Of a stretch of DNA of 13,924 nt, positions 1-7,723 are shown one piece after another (within the stretch, counting starts at the first letter, position 1; each line of letters opens with the position of its first letter). The notes beneath the pieces were generated by a model, which did not search any database, was not told where the DNA came from, and saw only the letters and a program-made list of their open reading frames with translations. Made by a program: the position numbers and the translations under genes. Source of the stretch: Deltaproteobacteria bacterium (lineage in GTDB: Bacteria; Desulfobacterota; Binatia; UBA9968); assembly GCA_005878685.1 (NCBI GenBank), contig VBLN01000041.1, positions 1-13,924 on the forward strand, given 5' to 3'.

Positions 1-104
1 CTAAAACCCTCAGCACTATGGGACTTAGAAGAAACAACGGCCGATGGACAGCGAAGAGTCTTGGACCGCAAACCAACAGTCCCCAAATCGAATGTGCCCC
101 ACCC

Positions 105-146
105 TGACGTTTTTACGTTGCTGTTAACCTGACATATTGACGTTGC
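105..146. repeat. Pair of 17-bp imperfect direct repeats
   Basis: TGACGTTTTTACGTTGC (105-121) and TGACATATTGACGTTGC (130-146) agree at 14 of 17 positions and start 25 bp apart. The second copy overlaps the -35 box of the promoter before the NHL gene. They could be operator half-sites for a regulator of that gene. They could also be sub-repeats from a decayed insertion-sequence end, since multiple short terminal repeats are typical of IS21-type elements. No transposase is visible, so the origin is inference. Nothing else recognisable is seen in bases 1-104. Confidence 0.5.
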
Positions 147-166
147 CACGACAGAAAATTTTATGT
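137..166 (+). promoter_or_regulatory. Putative sigma70-like promoter for the NHL gene
   Basis: TTGACG (137-142) is followed by an 18-bp spacer and TTATGT (161-166); TTTATG with a 17-bp spacer is an equivalent reading. The start codon lies about 60 bp beyond the expected transcription start. The match is reasonable but the -10 box is imperfect. Confidence 0.4.
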
Positions 167-234
167 TGAGATTGATAGAGGGGGTCTAAAATGATAGCTG
201 GTCTTGAATCTGACCCGCGTAGAAGGAGGACGCC

Positions 235-747
235 GTGAAAGCTAAAAGGCGGCTCTATGGGCTCGTGATCCTGACGACGATCGTTGTGGGAATCTGGAAT
301 CCTCTTTCACACAACCTGTTGCGCGGGCAGGCGTCACCGATGTCAAGCAAGTTTCAAGTGGACCCCTTCTGGCCGAAGCCGCTGCCGGATGACTGGGTGA
401 CCGGGAATGTGGGCGGCACGTGCGTCGATGCGAACGACCATGTGTTCATCGTGAGCCGGACCGCCGACCCGCCCAACCTGACGGCCCAGGAAAAAGAAGT
501 TGGGAAAGCCGCGCCGCCTGTGATCGAGTTCGATCCCGAGGGCAACGTGGTGCATTCCTGGGGGGATCCAAAGGTTGTCCCCAGCGGGATTCACGACTGC
601 TACTTCGATTACGAGGGCAACATATGGATAGGCGGCAACACGGATGCGGTCGCCCAGAAATATTCGCGTGACGGCAAACTGCTGCTGCAGATCGGCACCA
701 AAGGGAAATTCGACACGTCGGACGGCACAGACAAGGGGCCGCGTTGA
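235..747 (+). CDS. NHL-repeat beta-propeller protein, N-terminal part (frameshifted)
   Basis: This is the N-terminal half of a secreted NHL-repeat protein, of the six-bladed beta-propeller type resembling the lyase domain of peptidyl-alpha-hydroxyglycine alpha-amidating lyase. The GTG start is fixed by AAGGAGG at 223-229. Residues 1-33 form a signal peptide or anchor: basic KAKRR followed by the hydrophobic stretch LVILTTIVVGIW. The mature part opens with FQVDPFWPKPLPDDWVTG, typical of this family, and then shows blade-like strands such as VIEFDPEGNVVHSWGD and YSRDGKLLLQIG. The reading ends at a TGA (745-747) just after GTDKGPR, in the middle of the propeller. The protein continues in the +1 frame from 744. 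One extra G in the run at 735-738 would give K-G-A-A-L-N-A-S and a 368-residue protein. The family assignment is sound; its substrate is unknown. Confidence 0.8.
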   Translation: MKAKRRLYGLVILTTIVVGIWNPLSHNLLRGQASPMSSKFQVDPFWPKPLPDDWVTGNVGGTCVDANDHVFIVSRTADPPNLTAQEKEVGKAAPPVIEFDPEGNVVHSWGDPKVVPSGIHDCYFDYEGNIWIGGNTDAVAQKYSRDGKLLLQIGTKGKFDTSDGTDKGPR

Positions 748-1340
748 ATGCGAGCCATACGTTGCTGAACCGGCCGTCGAGCTTCGCGGTCGATCCGGCC
801 AACGGCGACGTGTACATCACTGACGGCTACGGCAACCGCCGCGTCGTGGTCTTCGACCGCAACGGGAACTACATCCGCCAGTTTGGCCGGCAGGCCACCA
901 AGGCCGAGAGCGAGTCGGGCATGGGCGGCGTGTTCCTGGGGATCGTGCACTGCCTGGCTCTCAGCAGCGACGGCCTGCTGTACGTAGCCGACCGGGACGG
1001 CAAGCGCATCCAGGTTTTCGATAAGACGGGCAACTTCAAGAAGAACATCTTTATTAAAAGAAGGAGAGCGGACCTTCCGGGCAACGGGGCGCCTTGGTGG
1101 ATCCTCTTGTCACGGGAGAAAGCCCAGAGATACTTGTACGTCGCCGACGGCCTGGATGAGGTCATTTGGACTCTCGATCGCGACAGCGGCCAGACGCTGT
1201 CCGGTTTCGGCCGTCTCGGTCACATGGCCGGCGAGTTCACGTTCCTGCATACGATCACAATGAACTCCAAGGGTGACTTATTCATCGGCGAGACGGTCGG
1301 CGGTCGAAGGGTGCAAAAGTTCAAGGCGGTGGGCAACTGA
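744..1340 (+). CDS. NHL-repeat beta-propeller protein, C-terminal part (frameshifted)
   Basis: This is the continuation of the preceding gene in a second frame, not an independent gene. The apparent TTG start at 744 is an in-frame leucine codon of the ancestral protein and has no Shine-Dalgarno sequence. It carries clear NHL repeats: FAVDPANGDVYITDGYGNRR, VVVFDRNGNYIRQFG, LALSSDGLLYVADRDGKRIQ and TITMNSKGDLFIGETVGGRR. The ending RRVQKFKAVGN is natural for the family. Proteins of this type are usually exported, and the propeller may bind or process a ligand. The continuous similarity on both sides of the break implies a recent one-base deletion, or a sequencing error in the G4 run. If the deletion is real, the gene is a pseudogene. 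Confidence 0.8.
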   Translation: MNASHTLLNRPSSFAVDPANGDVYITDGYGNRRVVVFDRNGNYIRQFGRQATKAESESGMGGVFLGIVHCLALSSDGLLYVADRDGKRIQVFDKTGNFKKNIFIKRRRADLPGNGAPWWILLSREKAQRYLYVADGLDEVIWTLDRDSGQTLSGFGRLGHMAGEFTFLHTITMNSKGDLFIGETVGGRRVQKFKAVGN

Positions 1341-1392
1341 CTTCGAAGGCATCGCAAAAGGAAGGGAATGGGTCTGGAGAATGATATGTATC

Positions 1393-2412
1393 ATGGGCCA
1401 CCTTAAATCCTTCTTCGTCGTGTCTTTCTGCCTTGCCGCGCTGGGATTGTTCCATCAAAGTGTGCTCCATGCTGCGCAGATCGCCGAAATCAAGCCTGAA
1501 AAAAATCGCCTCGAAGTCGCCGTTGCGGCCTATGGTCCTCTTTATTTGCCGTTGCTGGTGGCGCATGAGGCCGGATACTTTTCTAAGCGCGGAGTCAACT
1601 TAAACGTCAGCCTGCTGAGCGCCACTGCGGCCGCACAGGCGCTCCTGTCAGGCAGTGTGGATATCTACCAAGGGGGCACCGCCGTGATCCATGCTAACGT
1701 GGCGGGCTCGGATGTGATCTACGTCGGTGCGTCCGTTGATCGCAGCACGCTGGTTTTGTTTGGACAAAAGGGTTTGATGACGTTCGAAAGCCTGCGCGGC
1801 AAGTCTGTTGCGACGACGTCTGTTGGTGCCTTCGGGGAAATTGCCGTGCGCAAAAGTGCCAAGGAGCGTGCCATGGAAGTCGGCAAGGACATCAAGCTCT
1901 TGTATCACAAAGGCCCGCCCGAGGCCTTGGTCACGTTTGTAGCGGCGAACGCCGACGGTCTTGTTGTGACCCCGCCGCAGAGCGAACTGGCCCGCAGCAA
2001 AGGGTTTCCAGTGATCATCGACTATTACCAGCAAGGATTTCGCGTGGTCGGGCCGGGCACCGGTGTCGCTCGATCCTTCATGCAAAGGGATCCGAACACG
2101 CTGAAGATATTTTTTATGGGCTATCTCGACGGCGTCAAACGAGCCATCGAGGATCCGTCATTTGCCCTGAAGATCAGCGGTCAGCACACCAAGATTTCCG
2201 ATACCAGGGTTCTGGAAGAAGGCTATGCGGAGGGCCTGAAAGTCTGGAACAGGGACATGACCGTCGATCCCGAAGCCATTCGCGTGGTCCTCGAACAATC
2301 CACTGTTCCGAAAGCCAGCGAGCTGGATCCGAAAAGATTCTACGACAACGCTCTGATTCGCGAGGTCAATCGCGACTACGGGTCAAAGTTGTTTCCGGGA
2401 GAAGTGCGGTGA
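1393..2412 (+). CDS. ABC-type substrate-binding protein, NMT1/THI5-like
   Basis: This is a periplasmic solute-binding protein of the NMT1/THI5-like (SsuA/TauA) fold, 339 residues from this start. A signal peptide (MGHLKSFF, hydrophobic VVSFCLAALGLF, then HAAQ) precedes the mature chain. The first lobe is recognisable: LEVAVAAYGPLYLPLLVAHE, AGYFSKRGVNLNV, and GSVDIYQGGTAVIHANVAGS. The start is uncertain. ATG 1393 has GGAGA at 1376-1380 with a 12-base gap; ATG 1381 directly abuts the same GGAGA; the reading stays open upstream to 1273 but would overlap the NHL gene. No permease or ATPase gene is adjacent, so it is an orphan binding protein. Such orphans are abundant in Binatota, Rokubacteria and related lineages, and their ligands are mostly unknown. 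It lies 52 bp after the NHL gene on the same strand and could share its transcript. Confidence 0.88.
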   Translation: MGHLKSFFVVSFCLAALGLFHQSVLHAAQIAEIKPEKNRLEVAVAAYGPLYLPLLVAHEAGYFSKRGVNLNVSLLSATAAAQALLSGSVDIYQGGTAVIHANVAGSDVIYVGASVDRSTLVLFGQKGLMTFESLRGKSVATTSVGAFGEIAVRKSAKERAMEVGKDIKLLYHKGPPEALVTFVAANADGLVVTPPQSELARSKGFPVIIDYYQQGFRVVGPGTGVARSFMQRDPNTLKIFFMGYLDGVKRAIEDPSFALKISGQHTKISDTRVLEEGYAEGLKVWNRDMTVDPEAIRVVLEQSTVPKASELDPKRFYDNALIREVNRDYGSKLFPGEVR

Positions 2413-2468
2413 TGTCTGGGTACATTGCGGCCGGGCTTTCGAGTCTTGATAACATAGAAAACGGGTTT

Positions 2469-3122
2469 ATGGAAAAAGGAAAACGCACAAAAAAAAGTCA
2501 AAGATGGGCAAGTTTGATTGTTGCGATCTTCCTTTCCGCCTGCGCCACCTTTCAGGTAGCAGGAGATATTCAAACGGGCAGAATGGAGCTTCTCTATGGA
2601 GACCCCAAAGTGGCGCTAGCTCATTTTCAGCGCGCCGCTCAAACTGATCCCGGTTACCGGCTCAGTTATTCTATTTTTCCCGAGGGAGTATGGACTTATG
2701 TGGGACGAGCTTACTATGCTGCCGGAAATTTGCGACAGGCACGCGACGCCTTGGAGCGCGCACGTCGCGAGCATCGAGAGGACAATCTTGCCACGTTCTA
2801 CCTCGGTTTGGTGCTGCTTCGGGATGGAGAGCATGAGAAGGGTCAAAAGGAGATTGAGGCGGGACTCAAGGGAGTGGTCGATTGGTATGATTACGTGGAG
2901 CTTTACCACACCGACGGTCGATTCTGGGATCCAGGTAGACAGGTCAGATCCGCCATTCAAAGGCAGCTGGCCGCGGTGAAAGGCAGGGAGATCAACGCGA
3001 AGGAGTTGATTCAGAATGTCGCTTGGCTCGGTCGTGAGATCGAAATCGAGATTGACCGAGCGAAAGACGACAAGATGCAGGACTGGATGAGGACGAACTC
3101 AGGGGGGGCGATGGGCCAATAG
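2469..3122 (+). CDS. TPR-containing outer-membrane-type lipoprotein
   Basis: This 217-residue protein has a lipoprotein signal: basic MEKGKRTKKSQR, a hydrophobic core, then the lipobox L-S-A-C with the lipidated Cys at residue 25. The mature part contains tetratricopeptide-like helices (GDPKVALAHFQRAAQTDP, YVGRAYYAAGNLRQARDALE, ATFYLGLVLLRDGEHEKGQK), then a charged C-terminal helical segment. The start at 2469 is chosen because it gives a proper signal peptide. An upstream GTG at 2409 overlaps the stop of the preceding gene and would bury the signal. Such lipoproteins usually act as scaffolds in envelope complexes; the partner is not evident. It follows the binding protein by 56 bp and is probably co-transcribed with it. 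Confidence 0.8.
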   Translation: MEKGKRTKKSQRWASLIVAIFLSACATFQVAGDIQTGRMELLYGDPKVALAHFQRAAQTDPGYRLSYSIFPEGVWTYVGRAYYAAGNLRQARDALERARREHREDNLATFYLGLVLLRDGEHEKGQKEIEAGLKGVVDWYDYVELYHTDGRFWDPGRQVRSAIQRQLAAVKGREINAKELIQNVAWLGREIEIEIDRAKDDKMQDWMRTNSGGAMGQ

Positions 3123-3284
3123 ACCCCCGCGCCGAGGGCCGGATCCTCGGGTCCCTCGACCCTTCCTGGACATACGACGGAGGAAGATAGCGGGAGATTT
3201 TCTGGATGCTGTCGGGGAGACCGACCTTGATGGCCTGCCGAAAGGTGTGGTAGGGGAGATGACAGAAGCGGGAAAGGGAGCGCA

Positions 3285-3914
3285 ATGAAAATAGTACTTC
3301 TCGTCGTTCTCTTCATTTTGACATTGCCGGCGGCGGCCACCTTGCAGGAGCTCGATGATTTCGCCAAAGAGATGCTCAAAAAAGAACGTCGTGAGCTCGA
3401 AGTCTGGGGAAAGGGGAGAGGCGACCCCGAACCGGAGAGAGCGTGGCAACGCGCCGAACAAACAGCGAAAGCAAATCAATCAGCCGAGCCGGTTGGATTT
3501 GGGACTATTGAGTGGGCTTCGCCGCCGGAAGCGTTAGAAAGCGTCTTCAACGCCTACGAAACAAAGAATCACGGACGGGAAAGGGCGTTTCAGGCTGGAT
3601 ATTCCATCGGTGACGCGCCGGTAACGGTCGATTTCAGCTACGTCGATAACAAACTAGCTAGAATATTTATCTGGTTTGAACGACGCTATCTGGATGTAGT
3701 AAGCGAAGCCTTTATAGAAAAGTATGGCAAGCCATCCAGAAGGAGTGGCGACATCATGGCATGGTCTTGGAAAAAGGTTACCGCTCTGATCGTAGGAAAT
3801 AACCCAACCGGAAATGCGCTCACGAGCTCGGCGTCTTTGACAACGGCGGAGTACTCCCAATATTTGGAGCAACGAGCAAAGTATAAGGCCGCCGCCGCAG
3901 CTAAAGATCTATGA
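3285..3914 (+). CDS. Small secreted protein of unknown function
   Basis: This 209-residue protein starts with a clear signal peptide (MKIVLLVVLFILTLPAAA). A short charged helical stretch rich in Lys, Arg and Glu (about 20-65) follows. The rest is an alpha/beta region in which VDFSYVDNKLARIFIWFERR and AFIEKYGKPS look like a conserved core of uncharacterised deltaproteobacterial proteins. It ends in an alanine- and lysine-rich tail. A purine-rich GGGAG precedes the ATG. It ends in an ATGA overlap with the VOC fragment downstream. No enzymatic motif is seen. The function is unknown, though export to the periplasm is likely. Confidence 0.7.
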   Translation: MKIVLLVVLFILTLPAAATLQELDDFAKEMLKKERRELEVWGKGRGDPEPERAWQRAEQTAKANQSAEPVGFGTIEWASPPEALESVFNAYETKNHGRERAFQAGYSIGDAPVTVDFSYVDNKLARIFIWFERRYLDVVSEAFIEKYGKPSRRSGDIMAWSWKKVTALIVGNNPTGNALTSSASLTTAEYSQYLEQRAKYKAAAAAKDL

Positions 3915-4114
3915 CTCGCCGCGACTACGATGCTGCGCGATTCCCCATCAACCGCGTTGTAAACCACGGCAACGCCGTCGGCGTCTATTTTCAAGACCCC
4001 GACGGCAACCAGGTCGAAGTGTACTGGCCAACCGGCATTGATTGGCCCCAGCCCTTTGGCAAGCCGGTGAACCTCGAGGCGAGCGATGAGGAGATCCTTG
4101 CGGAGCTGACGTAG
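3911..4114 (+). pseudogene. C-terminal fragment of a VOC (glyoxalase/extradiol dioxygenase) protein
   Basis: This 67-codon reading matches only the final part of a vicinal-oxygen-chelate protein. NHGNAVGVYFQDPDGNQVEV contains the characteristic DPDGN-x-x-E strand with a metal-ligand Glu, followed by YWPTG and WPQPFGKPVNLE. Full-length members are usually 130-170 residues. The first beta-alpha-beta-beta-beta module with the first metal-binding His is absent here and is not in any frame upstream. The reading overlaps the previous gene by ATGA. Residues up to about Pro12 probably come from the rearrangement junction. An isolated half-module could in principle dimerise, but a 5'-truncated remnant is the simpler view. 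Confidence 0.65.
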
Positions 4115-4281
4115 CCGAAAGAAAATGCGCTTGGCTGCGCCACGGCCATGCTCGGAAGCCGACTTCCCCTATCACCGTTGATCTTTGATAAACGCATATA
4201 TCTTTGCCGCGGCGTCCGCACTGGAATGCCGCAAAAGAGAATAATCACGAAGGGCGTGGTCGGGACGGGCGCGCGACCCCG

Positions 4282-4536
4282 TCAGCCGCGTCGGGCGAGC
4301 CTTACGGCTTCCTGAATGTCGGCGATGATCTCGGGGCAACATTGCTTGGCGATTTCGAGAATGATCCGCGCTTGCTCCTCGTCGCAGAGGATATTGTAGC
4401 CTTTGAACAGCACGCCCTCGAGGGAATGATCAATGCGGGTCGCCTTGTCAATGGCCTGGTAGGCGGGAGAGTCGCTCCGAATTCGACCCCGCAATCGGTC
4501 ATAGTGACGCGGCGCGACCTTAATGAATAGTTCCAT
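4282..4536 (-). CDS. Small hypothetical protein (84 aa)
   Basis: I do not recognise this protein. Its composition looks genuinely coding: MELFIKVAPRHYDRLRGRIR, then SPAYQAIDKATRIDHSLEG and a cysteine-containing helical C-terminus (YNILCDEEQARIILEIAKQC, PEIIADIQEAV). The predicted fold is a small alpha/beta protein with no signal peptide or membrane segment. The ribosome-binding site is weak (GTGAGA about 10 bases upstream). A slightly longer plus-strand reading over the same DNA (4204-4530) has a less protein-like composition and is taken as its shadow. The gene stands alone between the VOC remnant and polA, transcribed against both. Confidence 0.55.
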   Translation of the reverse strand: MELFIKVAPRHYDRLRGRIRSDSPAYQAIDKATRIDHSLEGVLFKGYNILCDEEQARIILEIAKQCCPEIIADIQEAVRLARRG

Positions 4537-4841
4537 GGCGCTGTCTCACTAAATTAAAGCCAATCATAAAGCCACGAACGGATCAACATCATGACTCTCC
4601 GGGCTCTGGAGATTCTCGCCCGGCTCTGCCAAAGAGGAGGGGGCTTGTTCTTGAATCCTGGATTGAATGGGTGAAAATCTAGGTTCTTGTTACAGATGAC
4701 GTAAGAGCCTGGCCACTCCCATCGTCATCGATTTCCTAATCGATTTTATGAGCATGATTGAACCTAAAACTACGGACTTTTGATTCAGGCGACCCATCGG
4801 AGCGTTTGCCGCATCCAAGGCCAGCGGGTAGACTACGAGAT
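4537..4841. other. Intergenic region upstream of polA
   Basis: No convincing gene is seen in these 305 bases. A short inverted repeat, ATCGATT-TCCT-AATCGAT (4727-4744), is followed by TTT and could form a 7-bp hairpin. The polA reading stays open back to a TTG at 4758, so the last 84 bases may be coding if that start is used. No clear promoter was found for polA. Confidence 0.45.
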
Positions 4842-7517
4842 GTGAAGGTAAAAAACAGCAACAGACCCGTCGGAAAGTCCGGCCGCAGCGCTGCGCCAAG
4901 TCTGAAAACAGACGCGCGCAAGGTGTTGTTGCTCGACGGCCACTCGCTTGCGTTCCGTGCTTTTTTCGCATTGCCGGACACACTTGTTACTTCATCCGGC
5001 CAGATCACCAATGCGGTCTACGGCTTTACCGCGATGCTCATCAAGCTACTGGCGGACGAGCGGCCGCAAGCGGTCGTAGTCTGTTTTGATAAAGGAGCGC
5101 CGCAGTTTCGGCTTGACCGCTACGTGGAATACAAAGCGAACCGTGCCGAGACCCCCGACGCGTTCCGCCAGCAGCTGCCGTTGATCCGCGAGGTGCTCGA
5201 GAGTTTGCGCATCCCCGTGGCGGAGCTCGAAGGCTATGAAGCCGACGATCTCCTCGCGACCCTGGCAAAACATTGTAGAAAGGAAGGAAGCGAGGTGATG
5301 ATCGTCACCGGTGACCGGGACATCCTACAGCTGGTCCGCGACGGCGTTTTGGTCATCATGACCCGCAGGGGGATCTCCGATGTCATCCGTTACGATAGCC
5401 GCACGGTGCTGGAGCGCTATGGCGTCCCGCCGGAAAAGTGGATCGACTTCGTCGCGCTCAAGGGCGAAACTTCGGACAATCTGCCCGGCGTTCCGGGCGT
5501 CGGCGACAAGACCGCTGCCCAACTGGTCAGTAGATACGGCGACATTGAGCAAATCATCGCCCATGCGGACGAGCTCTCGCCAAAACTCCGCGACGCCGTC
5601 AAGGAGCGCGCGCATCAGGTGCGGATCAATAAAGAGCTCGGGCGCTTGCTCGACGATGTGCCGCTGGATATCGACCCGGCAACGATTCGCCTCGAAGCTT
5701 GGAATGAGGAGGAGGTCCGCAAGCTCTTCACCTCCCTCGAATTCCGTACGCTGCACGAGCGCCTGACGGAGCTTAAGATCCATGCCGCGGCGGCTCCGCC
5801 CGCGCTCGAACTCGAATCGATCTTGGAACTAGCTTCGGCAAAAGATCTGCGCGACGGCGTCGCCGTGGCGCTCGCCTGGAGTTCGGACTGGCTTGCGCTT
5901 TGTGACGGACCCGGGGAAGCGCGTATGCTGCCCTTGGCCGCGGCGATGCAGCGGCTCGCCGGCTTTCTCAAGGATGCCAAGCGGCAGAAGATCGCCCACG
6001 ACGCCAAAGCGCTTTTCCGCTCGGCGCTGAGCGCGGGGGTCGAGATCCAAGGTCTGCATTGTGACACCAAGATCGCCGCCTATCTCCTCGAGCCGGGCTC
6101 CGCGCCGGGATACACGGTCAGAGATACGGTCGGCCGTTACCTCAGGGTTTCCATCGATGACGAAAAGCCCGAGTTGCAAGCGGGCGAGCAGGCCAGTCTG
6201 GCTTTCGGCGCCGACGAGAGGCGCCGCGTCGCCCGGGAAGCGGTCGCGATACAGGCGGTCGCCCCGGTTCTAGAGGAGCATCTCCGCAATCAAGGCCTCT
6301 GGGAGTTGGCGACGGCGCTGGAGTTCCCTTTGGTCGAGGTGCTCGCGCGCATGGAGCACAACGGAATTCTCGTCGATCGCAGTTACCTTGAGAAGCTGAA
6401 CGCCGACTTCGGGCAGAAAATGGCAACCCTTGAGCGCACGATTCAGCAGCTCGCGGGAGAGAACTTCAACGTGAACTCCCAGCCGCAGCTCCAGCGCATT
6501 CTCTTTGAGAAGCTGGCCCTGCCGAAAACTAGAAAGATCAAGACCGGCTACTCCACGGACGCCGCGGAGTTGGAGAAGATCGCCGGCGCTCATCCGATCA
6601 TCGCTTCGCTGCTCGAATACCGGGAGGTGTCGAAGTTGAAGAACGGCTTTACGGAGATGTTGCTGGCGCTCATCGGTCCCACGACGAATCGAATTCACAC
6701 GACCTACGAGCAGACGACAGCGGCCACGGGACGACTGTCGTCGACGGCGCCCAATCTGCAAAACATCCCGATTCGCGGCGAGCTGGGGCGCCAGATCCGC
6801 CGGGCCTTTATGGCGCCGCCCGGCCACGTGCTGCTCTCGGCTGATTACTCGCAGATCGAACTGCGGGTGCTCGCGCACCTTTCTGAGGATGAGGCTTTTC
6901 TCCAGGCGTTCGCACAGGGACACGACTTTCATGCGGCGATCGCCGCTAAGGTCTATGGCGTCGCTTTGACGGACGTGACGCCTGCGATGCGCAACCAGGT
7001 GAAGCAATTCTCCTACGGAATCGCCTATGGGATGTCGACATACGGAGTTGCGCAAAGACTCGGCGTCGAAATGGAGAAGGCGGCGAGCTTTATCGAAGCC
7101 TATTACGCTCAGTTCCCCAAAGTGAAGGAGTTTCTCTCGTCCCAGGTCGAGAAGGCGAAGATCGACGGGTTCACGACGACCATGTTCGGTCGCCGCCGCT
7201 ACCTGCCGGAACTCCGCTCCTCGAATTACAACCTGCGGACGTTAGGCGAGCGCATGGCGCTCAATGCGCCGATTCAAGGGAGCGCCGCCGACATCATCAA
7301 GAGGGCGATGATTCGCGTCGACGCCGCCCTGCGCAGGGAGCCGCTTGCCAAGATGCTCCTGACCGTGCATGACGAGCTCGTCTTCGAGGTGCCCACGGAA
7401 AAGCTTGAGCGTGCTCGGGCGGTCATCGAAGAAGGGATGACCAAAGCCGCGGACCTCCAGTGCGGCCTTACCGTGGAGGTGCATACCGGAATGAATTGGG
7501 CCGAAGCGCACGCTTGA
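4842..7517 (+). CDS. polA: DNA polymerase I
   Basis: DNA polymerase I fills gaps and removes RNA primers in replication and repair; this one is 891 residues from the GTG chosen here (E. coli 928). The 5'-nuclease domain spans about 25-300: LLLDGHSLAFRAF, the acidic cluster EGYEADDLLATLAK, VTGDRDILQL, and the helix-3-turn-helix KGETSDNLPGVPGVGDKTA. The 3'-5' exonuclease domain (about 320-500) is degenerate. The D-x-E of Exo I is absent (VAVALAWSSDW), Exo II reads KIAHDAKALF without the Asp, and the Exo III Tyr/Asp are missing, so proofreading is probably absent, as in Taq. The polymerase domain is intact: motif A LLSADYSQIELRVLAHL, O-helix RNQVKQFSYGIAYGMS and motif C LTVHDELVFEVP. The O-helix has Tyr (codon 7014-7016) where E. 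coli has Phe762. Starts between TTG 4758 and GTG 4842 are possible; neither has a strong ribosome-binding site. Confidence 0.97.
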   Translation: MKVKNSNRPVGKSGRSAAPSLKTDARKVLLLDGHSLAFRAFFALPDTLVTSSGQITNAVYGFTAMLIKLLADERPQAVVVCFDKGAPQFRLDRYVEYKANRAETPDAFRQQLPLIREVLESLRIPVAELEGYEADDLLATLAKHCRKEGSEVMIVTGDRDILQLVRDGVLVIMTRRGISDVIRYDSRTVLERYGVPPEKWIDFVALKGETSDNLPGVPGVGDKTAAQLVSRYGDIEQIIAHADELSPKLRDAVKERAHQVRINKELGRLLDDVPLDIDPATIRLEAWNEEEVRKLFTSLEFRTLHERLTELKIHAAAAPPALELESILELASAKDLRDGVAVALAWSSDWLALCDGPGEARMLPLAAAMQRLAGFLKDAKRQKIAHDAKALFRSALSAGVEIQGLHCDTKIAAYLLEPGSAPGYTVRDTVGRYLRVSIDDEKPELQAGEQASLAFGADERRRVAREAVAIQAVAPVLEEHLRNQGLWELATALEFPLVEVLARMEHNGILVDRSYLEKLNADFGQKMATLERTIQQLAGENFNVNSQPQLQRILFEKLALPKTRKIKTGYSTDAAELEKIAGAHPIIASLLEYREVSKLKNGFTEMLLALIGPTTNRIHTTYEQTTAATGRLSSTAPNLQNIPIRGELGRQIRRAFMAPPGHVLLSADYSQIELRVLAHLSEDEAFLQAFAQGHDFHAAIAAKVYGVALTDVTPAMRNQVKQFSYGIAYGMSTYGVAQRLGVEMEKAASFIEAYYAQFPKVKEFLSSQVEKAKIDGFTTTMFGRRRYLPELRSSNYNLRTLGERMALNAPIQGSAADIIKRAMIRVDAALRREPLAKMLLTVHDELVFEVPTEKLERARAVIEEGMTKAADLQCGLTVEVHTGMNWAEAHA

Positions 7518-7620
7518 GCACGGAATGCTTCAAAGTAGGGGCCAAACCGGCCCAGCGAGTAGTAGCCCCGAAGGAAAGGGAGCGTCAGAGAGGCCTTATT
7601 GCAGCCGGTAAAAATTTTTT

Positions 7621-7649
7621 TTGACATTCGCCTGCAACGCGGATATTAG
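7621..7649 (+). promoter_or_regulatory. Strong sigma70-like promoter for the HU gene
   Basis: A perfect TTGACA (7621-7626), a 17-bp spacer and TATTAG (7644-7649) are preceded by an A/T run (AAAAATTTTTTT) that resembles an UP element. Transcription would start near 7656, leaving a leader of about 68 bases before the HU start codon. This agrees with the high expression expected of a nucleoid protein. Confidence 0.8.
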
Positions 7650-7723
7650 CTGGGAACGTAATCTTTAAGCGTTAACAAACTCAGCAAAACAATTGGCAAG
7701 GTGTAGGAAGGAGGTATTTGACG

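Noticed and set aside
6270..7055. 261-codon minus-strand reading inside polA
   Set aside because: It is antisense to the polymerase domain, whose motifs are unambiguous, and has no ribosome-binding site or family features.
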